This document shows, piece after piece, positions 54,308 to 63,428 of a stretch of 64,000 nt of DNA (position 1 is its first letter; every line of letters begins with the position of its first letter). The notes under the pieces are model-generated. The model searched no databases. It saw nothing but the letters and a program-made list of their open reading frames with translations, and was not told the DNA's origin. Source of the DNA: Blastopirellula retiformator. Lineage in GTDB: Bacteria > Planctomycetota > Planctomycetia > Pirellulales > Pirellulaceae. Location: the NCBI RefSeq assembly GCF_007859755.1, contig NZ_SJPF01000004.1:558894-622893 (forward strand), given 5' to 3'. Position numbers and translations under genes: made by a program.

Positions 54308-57300
54308 TTAGCGAGGCGCCTGTTTGGCGGAGCCTTTGAGGTAAGCCTTGTATTGTTCCAGAAATGCGGCCGGCGGTCGCGACCGGTTGACATCGGCGGC
54401 GCCCCCTTGTTGGGCGGCGCTCGAATCGGCTCGGCGGACGCGATCTTGCCCCGGCGTCAAACCAAGGCTGCGAAGCGCTTCGTCCATCTCTTGCTTGGCG
54501 TCGCTTCCTTCGGGCGCCGTCTCGGCCGCTTGCTTCATCGTTTTCCACCGCTGCATGAAGTCGCGGAATTGCTCCTTCGTCCAGCCGAGGTTGTCGAGCA
54601 GCTCTTGGTCCGGCTCTTTCTGATCATGCTCCAGCTTATCGAGCACCATATCGGTCGCACGGCGGGCATAATCCAGGTTCGCCTGGTCGCCGCCGTGCTC
54701 AGGACCGCCGGCGTCGGGCGAAGCGTTTTGTTGACTCGGCAGACCACCGCCCCCGGTCGGATTGCCTTCGCCGTACTGGTTCGACTCGCCGCTACTCTCC
54801 GGCTTTTCCCCGGTTTGGTCCTTCGGCTCGCCCGGCTTGCCGCCGCCTGACTCGTCGCCGCCCCCTTTGCTGTCGCGACCGCTACCTTCTCCCATTTCTT
54901 CGCCGGGGGCGCCGGTCTGGCGATCGGTCTTTTGTTGATCGCCCGCCCTGGTACCGGTTTCGCCATCGCCGCGCTGCTCGGAAGCGGACGCCCCTTTGTC
55001 GGCGGCGCTGGTTTCGCCCGGCGAGTCATGACCATGTTGCTTGGCCGATTGTCCACCGCCAGCATCACCGCCGCCTGAGCGATCGCCGTCGCCATCGCCG
55101 GAACTGTCGCTTTGCTTCTTGGAGTCTTCGCCGACTGCGCTCTTGGGACCTTTGTTACCGGGCTCTTCGCCACCTTCCGGTTTGCCCTTCTTCATCGTTG
55201 GCGAGTTTTCGACTTCGTTGGGGGACGAGGGACTTCCCTGGTCCTCTTCAGCGCCAGGATTGCCGGCGCCCGACGGGCCGGCGTCGCCGTTGCCATTGTC
55301 GTTTTTGCGTTCTTCCCCCTTGGGATCAAACTTTTCTTCGGTCTCGGCGTGGCCACCCTTCTTGGAGTCGCCGCCAGCTTCGTCCCCTTGTTGATCTTTG
55401 TTGTCGCCATCCCCTTGCTCGCGACCAGTCTGCTGGTCTTCGGCCGGAGAGCCTTCCGACTTGCCGCCGCCGCTTTGGCGCGAATTGTCAGCGGTCGAAT
55501 CGGGGCCAGACTCGGTTCCGTTAGGCTCGCCCCCTTCCTGCGGCGTGCGATTCTCCATCGCTTCGTGCTGACGATCTTGCTGATCGGCCTGACCAGGCTG
55601 CGAGGCCCCACCATCCGCCTTTTCGCCGGGCAGCGTGCTCTCTTGCTCGCCGCTCTTTTGACCGCCCCCTTCTTGATCTTTCTTTTCTAGGTATTCCTTG
55701 ATCCGCTCAAACGCGTCGCCATCTTCGGCGCCTTCGGCCGAGAGCGGTTTCGGCTGGACCTGCTGGTTCGGATCTTGGGCGCCTTGGTTCTGCTGCGAAC
55801 CGGAAGCTCCTCCTTCTTGATTCGGGTCGCCGGTTTGCTGCTGCGAGCCGCGCTGTTGATTCTGATCGCCGCCCGCCTTCTGCTGCTGGCCGCCGCCGAT
55901 TTGATCTTGACCGCCTGGCTGCTGCTGACCGTTTGGCTTTCCTTCGCCGCCACCTTCCTGTTGCTGCTGCATGCCGTTCTGCTGACCGCCACCAGACTGA
56001 TTCTGCTGGCCGCCTGCTTGTGGCTGACCGCCCGGCTGGTTTTGGTCTCCTTGCTGCATCCCTTCTTGCTGGCCTTGGTCGCCGCCGGGTTGCTGCTGTC
56101 CGCCAGGTTGGTTCTGATCACCGCCACCTTCTTGTTGCTGTTGGCCACCTTCCTGGTTCTGCTGACCGCCTTCTTGCTCTTGGCCGCCTTGCTGCTCGCC
56201 GCCTTGTTGGTTCTTGTCGCCACCTTGCTGTTGTTTGCCGCCTTCCTGCTGCTGGTCGCCGCCTTCTTGGTTCTGATCCCCTTCCTGACCTTTGTCTCCT
56301 CCTTGCTGCTTGTCGCCTCCTTGATTCCCATCCTCAGGCTGATCGCCGCCATTTTGGCCGCCATCTTTCATCGGATCTCCTTCCTGCCCACCTTCCTGGC
56401 CAGGCTGGTCTTCTTGCTGTCCACCATCGGGGTTCTTTGGGGGAATCTGCTTTTCGGCGCCTTTCTCCGGCGCGGTGATTTCGATCGTCAGCGAGCGAGA
56501 AAGAGCCACGTTCGGCGTCCAACGGCCGGTGGCGTCGGTACGGTTATCTTCGACCAACGCGTAGACGACCACCTGATCGCCTTCTTTCAGATCACGTTCA
56601 CTAGGAACAAAGCGGAAGGTCTCCAGCACATTGCCGGTGGTCGATTGCTTTAACAGCGGAGCGCGGAACTTTTCCTTGCCGCCAATCTCGCCGATCACCG
56701 TCAGTTGCCGCACGGCGTAGTCAGGATCGATCGCGCGATACTCCATCGCCGCGCCGCCATTGGCCGGCACTTGAATCTTTTCGGTGGTTGGACGCAGCAG
56801 TTCGACCTCCGGCGTTAGATCGCGGATCACCTCGATCGGGTAAGCGACCGGATAGGGGTTCAGATCTCCTTCGGTCGTCTTGAACCGCAATTGATAGCGG
56901 CGATGCTTCGGCGTGGTATCGAACTTATTCGGATCGTCCGCGGCTGGTTGCCGGAGCAGTTCGATCACGAACGTGCCGATCGCGCTGGTTGGATCTTCGC
57001 TGTTGACCGTCATCTTGGTGCGGGCAATCTTCGCGTATTCGCCGGCGTCAGGATCGAACTCGATGAACGCCTCGTCCATCGGCATGTTCGAGACCGCTTT
57101 GACCGTCACCCGGGTTCCTTCAAGCGCCTTGATCGCGCCGTCGCGCGACTGCGTCACCGGGGCGTCGCCGGTGTAAGCGGGGTAGTCGTAGCGCACGTCA
57201 ACCACTTCGATCGACGGCGCGGGAGCGGCCGTAATGTTGTAGTCGCGGGTCTTGGCGTCGCCAGCCTTGATGTAATAAGCCAAATCGTGCTGAATCCCTT

Positions 57301-58129
57301 TGCCTTCGGGCGCGATCACGCCTTGGAAGTAGAGCCCGCTCTCGTCGGGCTGCAGCGAGACCAGCTGGTCGACGATGCGGCGATCGGCAGACGAGTAGTA
57401 GAGCTTGACCTTCTCGTCATCGTCGATATTGTAAACCTTCACCGCGACGTCGACCGTCTGACCTTGGTAAATCTTCGTATCGCCCGGCAAGACCTCGACA
57501 ATGTCGACCCGCGACGGACGTGCGATATCGGCCCATGGCGAAATCACCCGCTGCACGGTTGCGATCGGATCTTTCGGCGAGGCGATCTTGTAAACGACGA
57601 ACGCCAGCGCCAGTGCGGCGAAGACATAGCCGATGCGAATCGCCTTCGAGAAGTCGACCGTCGTTTCGGTCGCGTATTGTTTTAAGTCGGACGCCGCCCG
57701 CTGCTGCACCGTATCGAGCACGGCGCGATGGATCGGCGTCGCTTCCTGTTTTAGAAACAACAGGTTGATCAAACCGTTCTTCAGCGCCGGTTGCCCTTGC
57801 TCGATCATCCGCGCGGCATAGACCGGGCTGATCGTGCGCCACAGCAGCGGCAAAATGGTCGACCAGACAAAGTAGCCAGCGCTTCCCAGAAAGACGGCCA
57901 GCGCAAGCAGACGCAGCGGGAAACTGAGATCGAGCACCCAGTGATCGATCACCGCCAACATCAGCAGGAAGGCGATCGTGCCGGCCGCGAATAACATGCA
58001 GGCCGCCGCCAGTTCCGCGATTTTCAACTGCCAACGGGTCTTACGCAGTTTCTTCTGAATCAGGCCATCATCGTTGATCTGACCCGACGCCGATTCGGTC
58101 TTGGAGGAGTCGCTGGTATCAGTCGCCAT
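54308..58129 (-). CDS. Giant planctomycete membrane protein with Gln/Gly-rich disordered region
   Basis: The 1273-residue product has two membrane segments (about 38-60 and 72-96) and a third near 170. An extracytoplasmic beta-rich region (about 200-540) follows, resembling DUF4175-type proteins. From about 560 to 1150 the chain is almost pure Gly, Gln, Glu, Asp, Ser, Pro and Asn with no hydrophobic core. A short structured helical C-terminus (RRATDMVLDKLEHDQKEPDQELL, then WTKEQFRDFMQRW) closes it. I chose ATG 58129 over 58192. Its function is unknown; a surface or envelope scaffold is conjecture. The long hydrophobic plus-strand ORFs across it are artefacts of this base composition. Confidence 0.85.
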   Translation of the reverse strand: MATDTSDSSKTESASGQINDDGLIQKKLRKTRWQLKIAELAAACMLFAAGTIAFLLMLAVIDHWVLDLSFPLRLLALAVFLGSAGYFVWSTILPLLWRTISPVYAARMIEQGQPALKNGLINLLFLKQEATPIHRAVLDTVQQRAASDLKQYATETTVDFSKAIRIGYVFAALALAFVVYKIASPKDPIATVQRVISPWADIARPSRVDIVEVLPGDTKIYQGQTVDVAVKVYNIDDDEKVKLYYSSADRRIVDQLVSLQPDESGLYFQGVIAPEGKGIQHDLAYYIKAGDAKTRDYNITAAPAPSIEVVDVRYDYPAYTGDAPVTQSRDGAIKALEGTRVTVKAVSNMPMDEAFIEFDPDAGEYAKIARTKMTVNSEDPTSAIGTFVIELLRQPAADDPNKFDTTPKHRRYQLRFKTTEGDLNPYPVAYPIEVIRDLTPEVELLRPTTEKIQVPANGGAAMEYRAIDPDYAVRQLTVIGEIGGKEKFRAPLLKQSTTGNVLETFRFVPSERDLKEGDQVVVYALVEDNRTDATGRWTPNVALSRSLTIEITAPEKGAEKQIPPKNPDGGQQEDQPGQEGGQEGDPMKDGGQNGGDQPEDGNQGGDKQQGGDKGQEGDQNQEGGDQQQEGGKQQQGGDKNQQGGEQQGGQEQEGGQQNQEGGQQQQEGGGDQNQPGGQQQPGGDQGQQEGMQQGDQNQPGGQPQAGGQQNQSGGGQQNGMQQQQEGGGEGKPNGQQQPGGQDQIGGGQQQKAGGDQNQQRGSQQQTGDPNQEGGASGSQQNQGAQDPNQQVQPKPLSAEGAEDGDAFERIKEYLEKKDQEGGGQKSGEQESTLPGEKADGGASQPGQADQQDRQHEAMENRTPQEGGEPNGTESGPDSTADNSRQSGGGKSEGSPAEDQQTGREQGDGDNKDQQGDEAGGDSKKGGHAETEEKFDPKGEERKNDNGNGDAGPSGAGNPGAEEDQGSPSSPNEVENSPTMKKGKPEGGEEPGNKGPKSAVGEDSKKQSDSSGDGDGDRSGGGDAGGGQSAKQHGHDSPGETSAADKGASASEQRGDGETGTRAGDQQKTDRQTGAPGEEMGEGSGRDSKGGGDESGGGKPGEPKDQTGEKPESSGESNQYGEGNPTGGGGLPSQQNASPDAGGPEHGGDQANLDYARRATDMVLDKLEHDQKEPDQELLDNLGWTKEQFRDFMQRWKTMKQAAETAPEGSDAKQEMDEALRSLGLTPGQDRVRRADSSAAQQGGAADVNRSRPPAAFLEQYKAYLKGSAKQAPR

Positions 58130-58299
58130 GGCATCCCAGGGGAAGAGCGGTAACGTGTTGCGATACCGTGTTTTATATCGCGCAGACGCCAAAACGTCAG
58201 CTAAAAAGCGGAGTCGCTCTTCTATTATAGACGCCTCCCACGACTCGGAGGTTTTTAAGGCGAACTATTCCCCTCAAAACCCATCGATTCACCGCCTAG

Positions 58300-58451
58300 C
58301 AGTCCGTTGATTTTCTCGACGGACTGCGTGATCGCACGGATGCGATCCCAAAATAGCGACGTAAGTCGTTATTTTGGCAGCCGCAAAGAGCTACGCTCTG
58401 AGCCTGGCGAGGTCGAAAAATGCCACGATGGCATTTTTCAACAACAAACAG
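58300..58451 (+). mobile_element. Serial-hairpin element with CTAG target duplication
   Basis: This 152-bp complete copy is flanked by CTAG at 58296-58299 and 58452-58455 and lies between the disordered membrane protein gene and the LRR gene. It has the full set of hairpins. Confidence 0.92.
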
Positions 58452-58469
58452 CTAGGTCAAGAAACAAAA

Positions 58470-58493
58470 ACGGGAAGCTGGACAGCTTCCCGT
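58470..58493 (-). terminator. Terminator of the LRR genes
   Basis: ACGGGAAGCTG and its complement form a stem of ~10-11 bp with a 2-4-nt loop. On the minus strand the stem is followed by TTTTGTTTC. It lies ~40 bp past the stop of the LRR gene 58533-59951. Confidence 0.82.
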
Positions 58494-58532
58494 TGGACCG
58501 GATGTAGCGATTTGGGGAACCCGCCGCAGGGA

Positions 58533-59951
58533 CTAGGCGCTCGGGCGGAAGTTGCGAGCCTTGGCCAGCGCTTCGTGCAGTTTGATCTGCTCTTCGTTGG
58601 TCAGCTTGGTCTCTTCGACGTAGATCTCTTCGATGTGGTACAGCTGCTTCAGATAGGGCAGGTCAGCCGTACCAATGGGCGTGTTCATCAATACGATCCC
58701 GCGAAGCTTCGGCAGCTTTCGCAGTTCCAACAGATGCTTTCCCTGCACATTCGACTGGCTCAGATCGATCCATTCCAGGTTCTTCAACTTGGCGATATCC
58801 AGAAAAGCCTGACCGTCTAACTGCGTGCCATGCAAATGCAACTCGCGCAGCGACTGCAATTGGGCAAAGTGCTTGGCTCCGGTCGAACTGATCGCGGTAT
58901 CACTAAGAGTCAACGTCTCCAGCTTCGGCAACTGCGACAGGTTCGCCAGACCGGCGTCAGTCACCTTGGTGCCGGTCAGGTCGAGTTCGCGGAGATTGGG
59001 GAAGTCGCGAATGGTCGAAAGGAACTGATCCCCGACGCCGGTACCGCCCACGTTCAGCTTGACGATCTTTTGCTGCGGCTGGGGCAACGGGCACGACTGG
59101 TCGGGGAGCGCCGACTGGGCGACCGACAGCTCCACTAGGTTCGGCAAGCCGGTCAACCGCCGGAAATCGGTCGTCGTCAACTCTCCGGTTGGGCAGGAGA
59201 GCTGCAACTGACGAAGCGTCGGAACGGCGCAGACCTCGCTGACCAGGGCTTCGCTGGCGGCGCCCCCGTCAATGGCCAGCGTCTTCAGCTCTGGGAACGA
59301 ACGTTGATCCAATCCCCAGGGTAGTTCCAATTGGCTGTTGCGAATGTTGAATTGATTCAGCTTTGGCAGACCGCGGAGGCCGCCGATCACCGCCGTATTC
59401 ACAACTAGATCGGTGAATTCGACCTGCTCCAACTTGCGGAGCTCTTCCAGGCCAAAAAAGCTATCGGGCGACGCCTCGGTCTTGGCGATCAGCAGCGCTT
59501 TGAGCGGACTGAGCGTCGTGACAGCGCGAATTCCTTTGTCATCGAAACTTTCGTGCAGTTGCAATTCGGTCAGCTGATGCATTTGCGCCAGCACGTCGCC
59601 GACCTCATCCCCAAACTCGGTTTGATGGAGCGACAACAGCTTGACGTCGGGCAGTTGCAGCAGCAACTTCCATTGTTCGGGCTTCAGCTTGTTGCCTTCG
59701 ACCCGGACGCAGGCATACTCGTGCCACTGAAAGAGTTCATTTCGTAAAGAACCGGCGTAACCGAAAGTGCAACCTGCTTGCTCAAGCTCAGCGACGACCG
59801 CTTCGGTCAAAAGAAAGTCATCGTTGACGACTTGCGGAACCGCGATCCCACGATTAGGCGTACCGGGAATTGGCGCGGGCTGAGCCCACGCAGTAGCGAG
59901 CGTAATCAGCGGTAAGAATAATGAAGCGATGCAATAACGTTGCGAAATCAT
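58533..59951 (-). CDS. Secreted leucine-rich repeat protein
   Basis: The 472-residue product has a signal peptide (ASLFLPLITLATAWAQ) and about a dozen LRR units of the L-x-x-L-x-L type (for example LRELDLTGTKVTDAGLANLSQL). ATG 59951 has a strong AGGAGG 6 nt upstream, so the longer ORF to 60014 is not needed. LRRs bind other proteins; no enzymatic domain is seen. It follows another LRR gene 68 bp upstream, probably a duplication. Confidence 0.9.
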   Translation of the reverse strand: MISQRYCIASLFLPLITLATAWAQPAPIPGTPNRGIAVPQVVNDDFLLTEAVVAELEQAGCTFGYAGSLRNELFQWHEYACVRVEGNKLKPEQWKLLLQLPDVKLLSLHQTEFGDEVGDVLAQMHQLTELQLHESFDDKGIRAVTTLSPLKALLIAKTEASPDSFFGLEELRKLEQVEFTDLVVNTAVIGGLRGLPKLNQFNIRNSQLELPWGLDQRSFPELKTLAIDGGAASEALVSEVCAVPTLRQLQLSCPTGELTTTDFRRLTGLPNLVELSVAQSALPDQSCPLPQPQQKIVKLNVGGTGVGDQFLSTIRDFPNLRELDLTGTKVTDAGLANLSQLPKLETLTLSDTAISSTGAKHFAQLQSLRELHLHGTQLDGQAFLDIAKLKNLEWIDLSQSNVQGKHLLELRKLPKLRGIVLMNTPIGTADLPYLKQLYHIEEIYVEETKLTNEEQIKLHEALAKARNFRPSA

Positions 59952-60019
59952 GTTGAACCTCCTGCTCAAGAGGACGCCGCCATCGCGCGTGGCATGCCTC
60001 GGCGTCGCTCTCATTATCC

Positions 60020-61141
60020 CTAATCTTTGAATTTTGGCGACTTCAATTTCGCCTCGTCCGCTTCTTTCGGCTCAATAAAATTGATCGAAGCGCTGATGAT
60101 CAGCTGCGGCCATTGCTTTTGCAGCGAGCGCAACCCTGCTTTGGTCACTGCGGTGTTCCGCACGTTCAGCGTGTTAAGTCGTTTCATCTGACTCAGTTTT
60201 TTCAAACCGTCGTCGGTGACCTTGGTATGGGAGAGGTTCAGATTGGTGAGCAGCGGCATCGCGGTCAGCGCGTCGAGGTCGCCATCGCTGACCGTCGAAT
60301 TCGCCAACTCCAAACGATGTAGATTTCGCAAACTCCCGATCGACCCTAAGCCGCCTTGGATCACACTGTCGTTCATCGTCAGGAATTGCAGTTGCTGCAG
60401 TTGGGCGAGCGGCTCTAGCTGCTCGGCCTTGGTGCGCACGTTGCGTAGATTGAGACTGCGCAGATGAGTCAGCTTGCCGATCTCGGCGAAACCGGCGCCA
60501 TCGACGCTCTTCACGCTGAGGAACAGCAACTCAAGGTGCGGCAATTGGCCAAGTCCCGCCAGGTCGCTCGACTTGAGCTTGTTCGACGTTAGGGTCAAAC
60601 TGGTCAGGCTGCGAATGTTTGACAGGTACTGAAAACAATCGCCGTCGAAGCTGGCGCTTTGGATCGTCAGGTTTTCGAGATAACGCAGCTCTTCCAAATA
60701 CCACAAACCGGTGTTGGTCAGGTTTTGACCATCCAAGAGTAAGGTTCGCAGGTTGGGCAACTGCGCAATTAGCCGCATGTCGTCGTCGGTCGGCTGTGTA
60801 TGCAGGTAGAGATATCCCAGCTCGCGCAGCTGCATGATCGCTTCCCAGGAAGCTTCGTTCAGCTGGAAGTTGCGGCCGAGCCAGAGACGCTCGACATGGG
60901 GCAGCTTCACCAAGTAACGCAGATTTTCCTCGGTCGCCGGGGCGTCGACGAAATTGACGCTGAACAGAATCTGCCCTTCAGCGTTTTCGTAATAGTTGAC
61001 GCTGGCGCCGCTCTTGCGCAAGCCTTCGGTCGCTTCCAAAATCGCCGGCGCTAGATCGGCGTCGTCGGCTCTCGCTCCCCAAACGGCGAGCAACAGCAGC
61101 AGCACTCCGCCCGCTGCACGTAACGACCGCAAAACCACCAT
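60020..61141 (-). CDS. Secreted leucine-rich repeat protein
   Basis: The 373-residue product has a signal peptide (LLLLLAVWGARA) and about ten LRR units (for example LTNLNLSHTKVTDDGLKKLSQM). ATG 61141 has GGAA ~8 nt upstream; the longer frame to 61231 has no signal peptide at its start. It is paralogous to the downstream LRR gene, sharing the x-VTDxGLxxLSQ repeat. Confidence 0.9.
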   Translation of the reverse strand: MVVLRSLRAAGGVLLLLLAVWGARADDADLAPAILEATEGLRKSGASVNYYENAEGQILFSVNFVDAPATEENLRYLVKLPHVERLWLGRNFQLNEASWEAIMQLRELGYLYLHTQPTDDDMRLIAQLPNLRTLLLDGQNLTNTGLWYLEELRYLENLTIQSASFDGDCFQYLSNIRSLTSLTLTSNKLKSSDLAGLGQLPHLELLFLSVKSVDGAGFAEIGKLTHLRSLNLRNVRTKAEQLEPLAQLQQLQFLTMNDSVIQGGLGSIGSLRNLHRLELANSTVSDGDLDALTAMPLLTNLNLSHTKVTDDGLKKLSQMKRLNTLNVRNTAVTKAGLRSLQKQWPQLIISASINFIEPKEADEAKLKSPKFKD

Positions 61142-61396
61142 GCTTCTACTTCCGAATAAATGCAGAATCCATTCCAAGCTATGCGTTACCAGACCAGATT
61201 TCGCTGATGGCGTCAAACTTAAGCGAATCACTGACCTTTTAGGATCCTTCCGATTCTACCCGCAACCGAGTCGGCGGAATCGCAAGAATTGATCCTCTCG
61301 TCCGGGAAAGCGTAAAGTCGCTACCCGCCAAGAGAAAACCTACGTCACAATTTGCCCACAGATGGTCCGCCCCATGGCGAGCCGACGAACATTTAG

Positions 61397-61545
61397 CTGC
61401 CTGTTGAAAAATGCCCTCGTGGCATTTTCCAACCTCGCCAGACTCAGAGCATAGCTCCTCGCGGCTCGCAAAATAACGACTTACGTCGCTATTTTGGGAT
61501 CACATCGCTGCGATCACGCAGTCCGTCGAGAAAATCAACAGACTG
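61397..61545 (-). mobile_element. Serial-hairpin element with TTAG target duplication
   Basis: A 149-bp complete copy in reverse orientation is flanked by TTAG at 61393-61396 and 61546-61549. It lies directly beside a second-family element, whose left border is the same TTAG. Confidence 0.92.
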
Positions 61546-61549
61546 TTAG

Positions 61550-61704
61550 AGCGGTTTTCCTCCATCTGTATCGTTCTGGCTGGTTGCGGCCGGGCTGGTC
61601 GGCGTTGACCCGCATCGACGAATTTTGAGGATTTGCCTGCTTCGGTCGCCTTGACCAGCTTGCCTCACTAACGCCAGAAACGCTAGAGCTATCAGAAAAA
61701 CGCT
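61550..61704. mobile_element. Second-family inverted-repeat element
   Basis: The ends read AGCGGTTTTCCTCCATCTGTATCG and, inverted, AGCGTTTTTCTGATAGCT, giving imperfect ~30-bp inverted ends. The element lies between TTAG (61546-61549) and CTAG (61705-61708). The right border forms the stop codon of the ketosynthase-like gene. The gap 61142-61704 otherwise holds no gene. Confidence 0.8.
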
Positions 61705-63012
61705 CTAGACGCTTGCGATGACGACGGCGGCCTGACCTTGCGGAGTCACGTTCAGATTGAGAACCGGTCCACTCGACGCGGCGATCGTTTCCCGGACCAG
61801 GTTGACCGGACATTCGGGATCGGGCGTTTCGTAATTCAGAATGGGGAAGAACTGCTTCTTGTCCATCGCCATCAGACTGGCGATCAACTCAACCACGCCC
61901 CCCGCGGCGCCAAGGTTGCCAACGTTGCTCTTTACGGCGACTACCGGCGGTTGCTTTTCGACATCGCCAAAGACGTCAACGATCGCCGCCGCTTCCTGCT
62001 GATCGCTGTCGGGCGTCGCCAATCCGTGGGCGTTGATATGACCGATGTCGGCTGCGGACAGTTGCGCTTCGTTCAAGGCGAAGCGGATCGCATTGACCAA
62101 TGCCAGGCGACGATTCGACGCGCCGCTGCGGTCGATGACGGTCGACATCCCTTGTCCCAGGATCTCGGCCAGCGGCTTCGCCCCGCGGGCTTCGGCGTGC
62201 TCGGCGGTTTCCAGAACCATCGCGCCCGCGCCTTCGCCCAGGATCATGCCATTGCGGTTCTTATCGAACGGACGGCAAAGACCGGCCGATTCGCCCGAGG
62301 CGATTTGTTCCTGCAAAACCGTGTGCACCGAACGCATTTCATGCACCCGGGTACCGGTTGCGCCCGTCACGATCACGTCGGCGTGGCCGCGGAGGATCGT
62401 CATAAACGACTCGCCGATCGCGGCGTTGGACGACGCTTCGCGAAGCGTGAGCGAATTGTTGGGGCCCCTCATATCATTGAAGATCGCGATATGGCTGGCC
62501 GGCATATTCGGCAGGTATTTGAGCAACCAGAGCGGGTTGATCTCGGGCATGCCTTGCGTGGCCCAGTGATCGAAGTTGTGCGCTGCGAGTTCGGCCTCGC
62601 ACTTCATGACCCCCTTCGCGTACTCTTCGGGCAAGGTCATCATGTAGTCAGAGCCGTAGACGACGCCGGTCCGCTCGGGATCAAACTTCCCGCTGGTGAG
62701 ATCGGCATGATGCAGCGCCAACTGGGCCGCAGCGACCCCCATCTGGATCTCGCGGCACATCACTTTCAGATTCTTACGAATCGATCGCTGCTGATTCTTG
62801 TCGAGCGGCCCAAATTCGCCAATGTCGCCGGCAAAGGCGGTCGCTTCTGCGCCATAAGAAGTCGGCAAAGCGTCCGTAGGCAAACTTTGCAGCAAAGCGA
62901 CGCCGTTTTGCGCAGCGGCGACTCCATCCCAGAACGCTTCGATCGTATTGCCGAAGGGGGTGATGCAGCCGTATCCGGTGACAACGACGCGGCGATTTCC
63001 GACTTCCGCCAT
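61705..63012 (-). CDS. Beta-ketoacyl synthase-like protein without catalytic Cys
   Basis: The 435-residue protein has the overall thiolase fold of KAS II (RRVVVTGYGCITPFGNT at the N-terminus, INAHG near 326-330). In the active-site segment, GPN-x5-TAC is replaced by GPNNSLTLREASSNAAIG, so the nucleophilic Cys is Glu192. The second catalytic His, in KSN-x-GH, is Asn366 (KSNVGNLGAAGG); His329 is kept. By eye alignment it is therefore not a condensing enzyme. It could be a chain-length-factor-like partner or a decarboxylase-like relative. No partner ketosynthase gene lies adjacent. A repeat border provides its TAG stop. Confidence 0.82.
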   Translation of the reverse strand: MAEVGNRRVVVTGYGCITPFGNTIEAFWDGVAAAQNGVALLQSLPTDALPTSYGAEATAFAGDIGEFGPLDKNQQRSIRKNLKVMCREIQMGVAAAQLALHHADLTSGKFDPERTGVVYGSDYMMTLPEEYAKGVMKCEAELAAHNFDHWATQGMPEINPLWLLKYLPNMPASHIAIFNDMRGPNNSLTLREASSNAAIGESFMTILRGHADVIVTGATGTRVHEMRSVHTVLQEQIASGESAGLCRPFDKNRNGMILGEGAGAMVLETAEHAEARGAKPLAEILGQGMSTVIDRSGASNRRLALVNAIRFALNEAQLSAADIGHINAHGLATPDSDQQEAAAIVDVFGDVEKQPPVVAVKSNVGNLGAAGGVVELIASLMAMDKKQFFPILNYETPDPECPVNLVRETIAASSGPVLNLNVTPQGQAAVVIASV

Positions 63013-63184
63013 ATCTCAACTTCTCAACAAGTCGGTCGCATGGGGAAAACGCTCCCTGGCGACCTGACTGACGCAGGATGCAAACCGTGTACTAACTTAG
63101 GGTTCTGTATTCTAAGCAGCCGCCCTGGGCGTGTCGACGGGATACGGATTTCCTGGGCGAAAACTCGGCGGTTTTGGCCGTTAG

Positions 63185-63340
63185 AGCGTTTTTCTGATAG
63201 CTGTAGCGTTTCTGGCGTTGGTGAGGCAAGCTGGTCAAGGCGACCGAAGCAGGCGAATCCTCAAGATTGGTCGATGCAGGTCAACGCCGACCAGCGCGGC
63301 CGCAACCAGCCAGAACGATACAGATGAAGGAAAACCGCTC
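63185..63340. mobile_element. Second-family inverted-repeat element
   Basis: The left end AGCGTTTTTCTGATAGCTG follows TTAG (63181-63184), and the right end holds GAAGGAAAACCGCT. The interior matches 61550-61704 in reverse orientation. It is joined at ~63340 to a truncated serial-hairpin element. The 63013-63428 gap holds these elements and no gene. Confidence 0.78.
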
Positions 63341-63428
63341 TTCGCGGCTCGCAAAATAACGACTTACGTCGCTATTTTGGGATCGCATCCGTGCGATCAC
63401 GCAGTCCGTCGAAAAAATCAACGGACTG
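63341..63428 (-). mobile_element. Serial-hairpin element, truncated
   Basis: Only about 88 bp of the element remain, from the CGCGGCTCGCAAAATAACG portion to CAACGGACTG. CTAG (63429-63432) follows and forms the stop codon of the partial gene downstream. The other end is fused to a second-family element. Confidence 0.85.

Noticed and set aside
55112-56653. Hydrophobic Leu/Ala-rich plus-strand ORFs that look like membrane proteins
   Set aside because: They are antisense to the Gln/Gly-rich segment of the large membrane protein. The complement of CTG/CAG-rich codons naturally reads Leu and Ala.
61738-63327. 529-residue plus-strand ORF opposite the ketosynthase-like gene
   Set aside because: It is antisense to a clearly recognised protein family and extends through mobile repeats.
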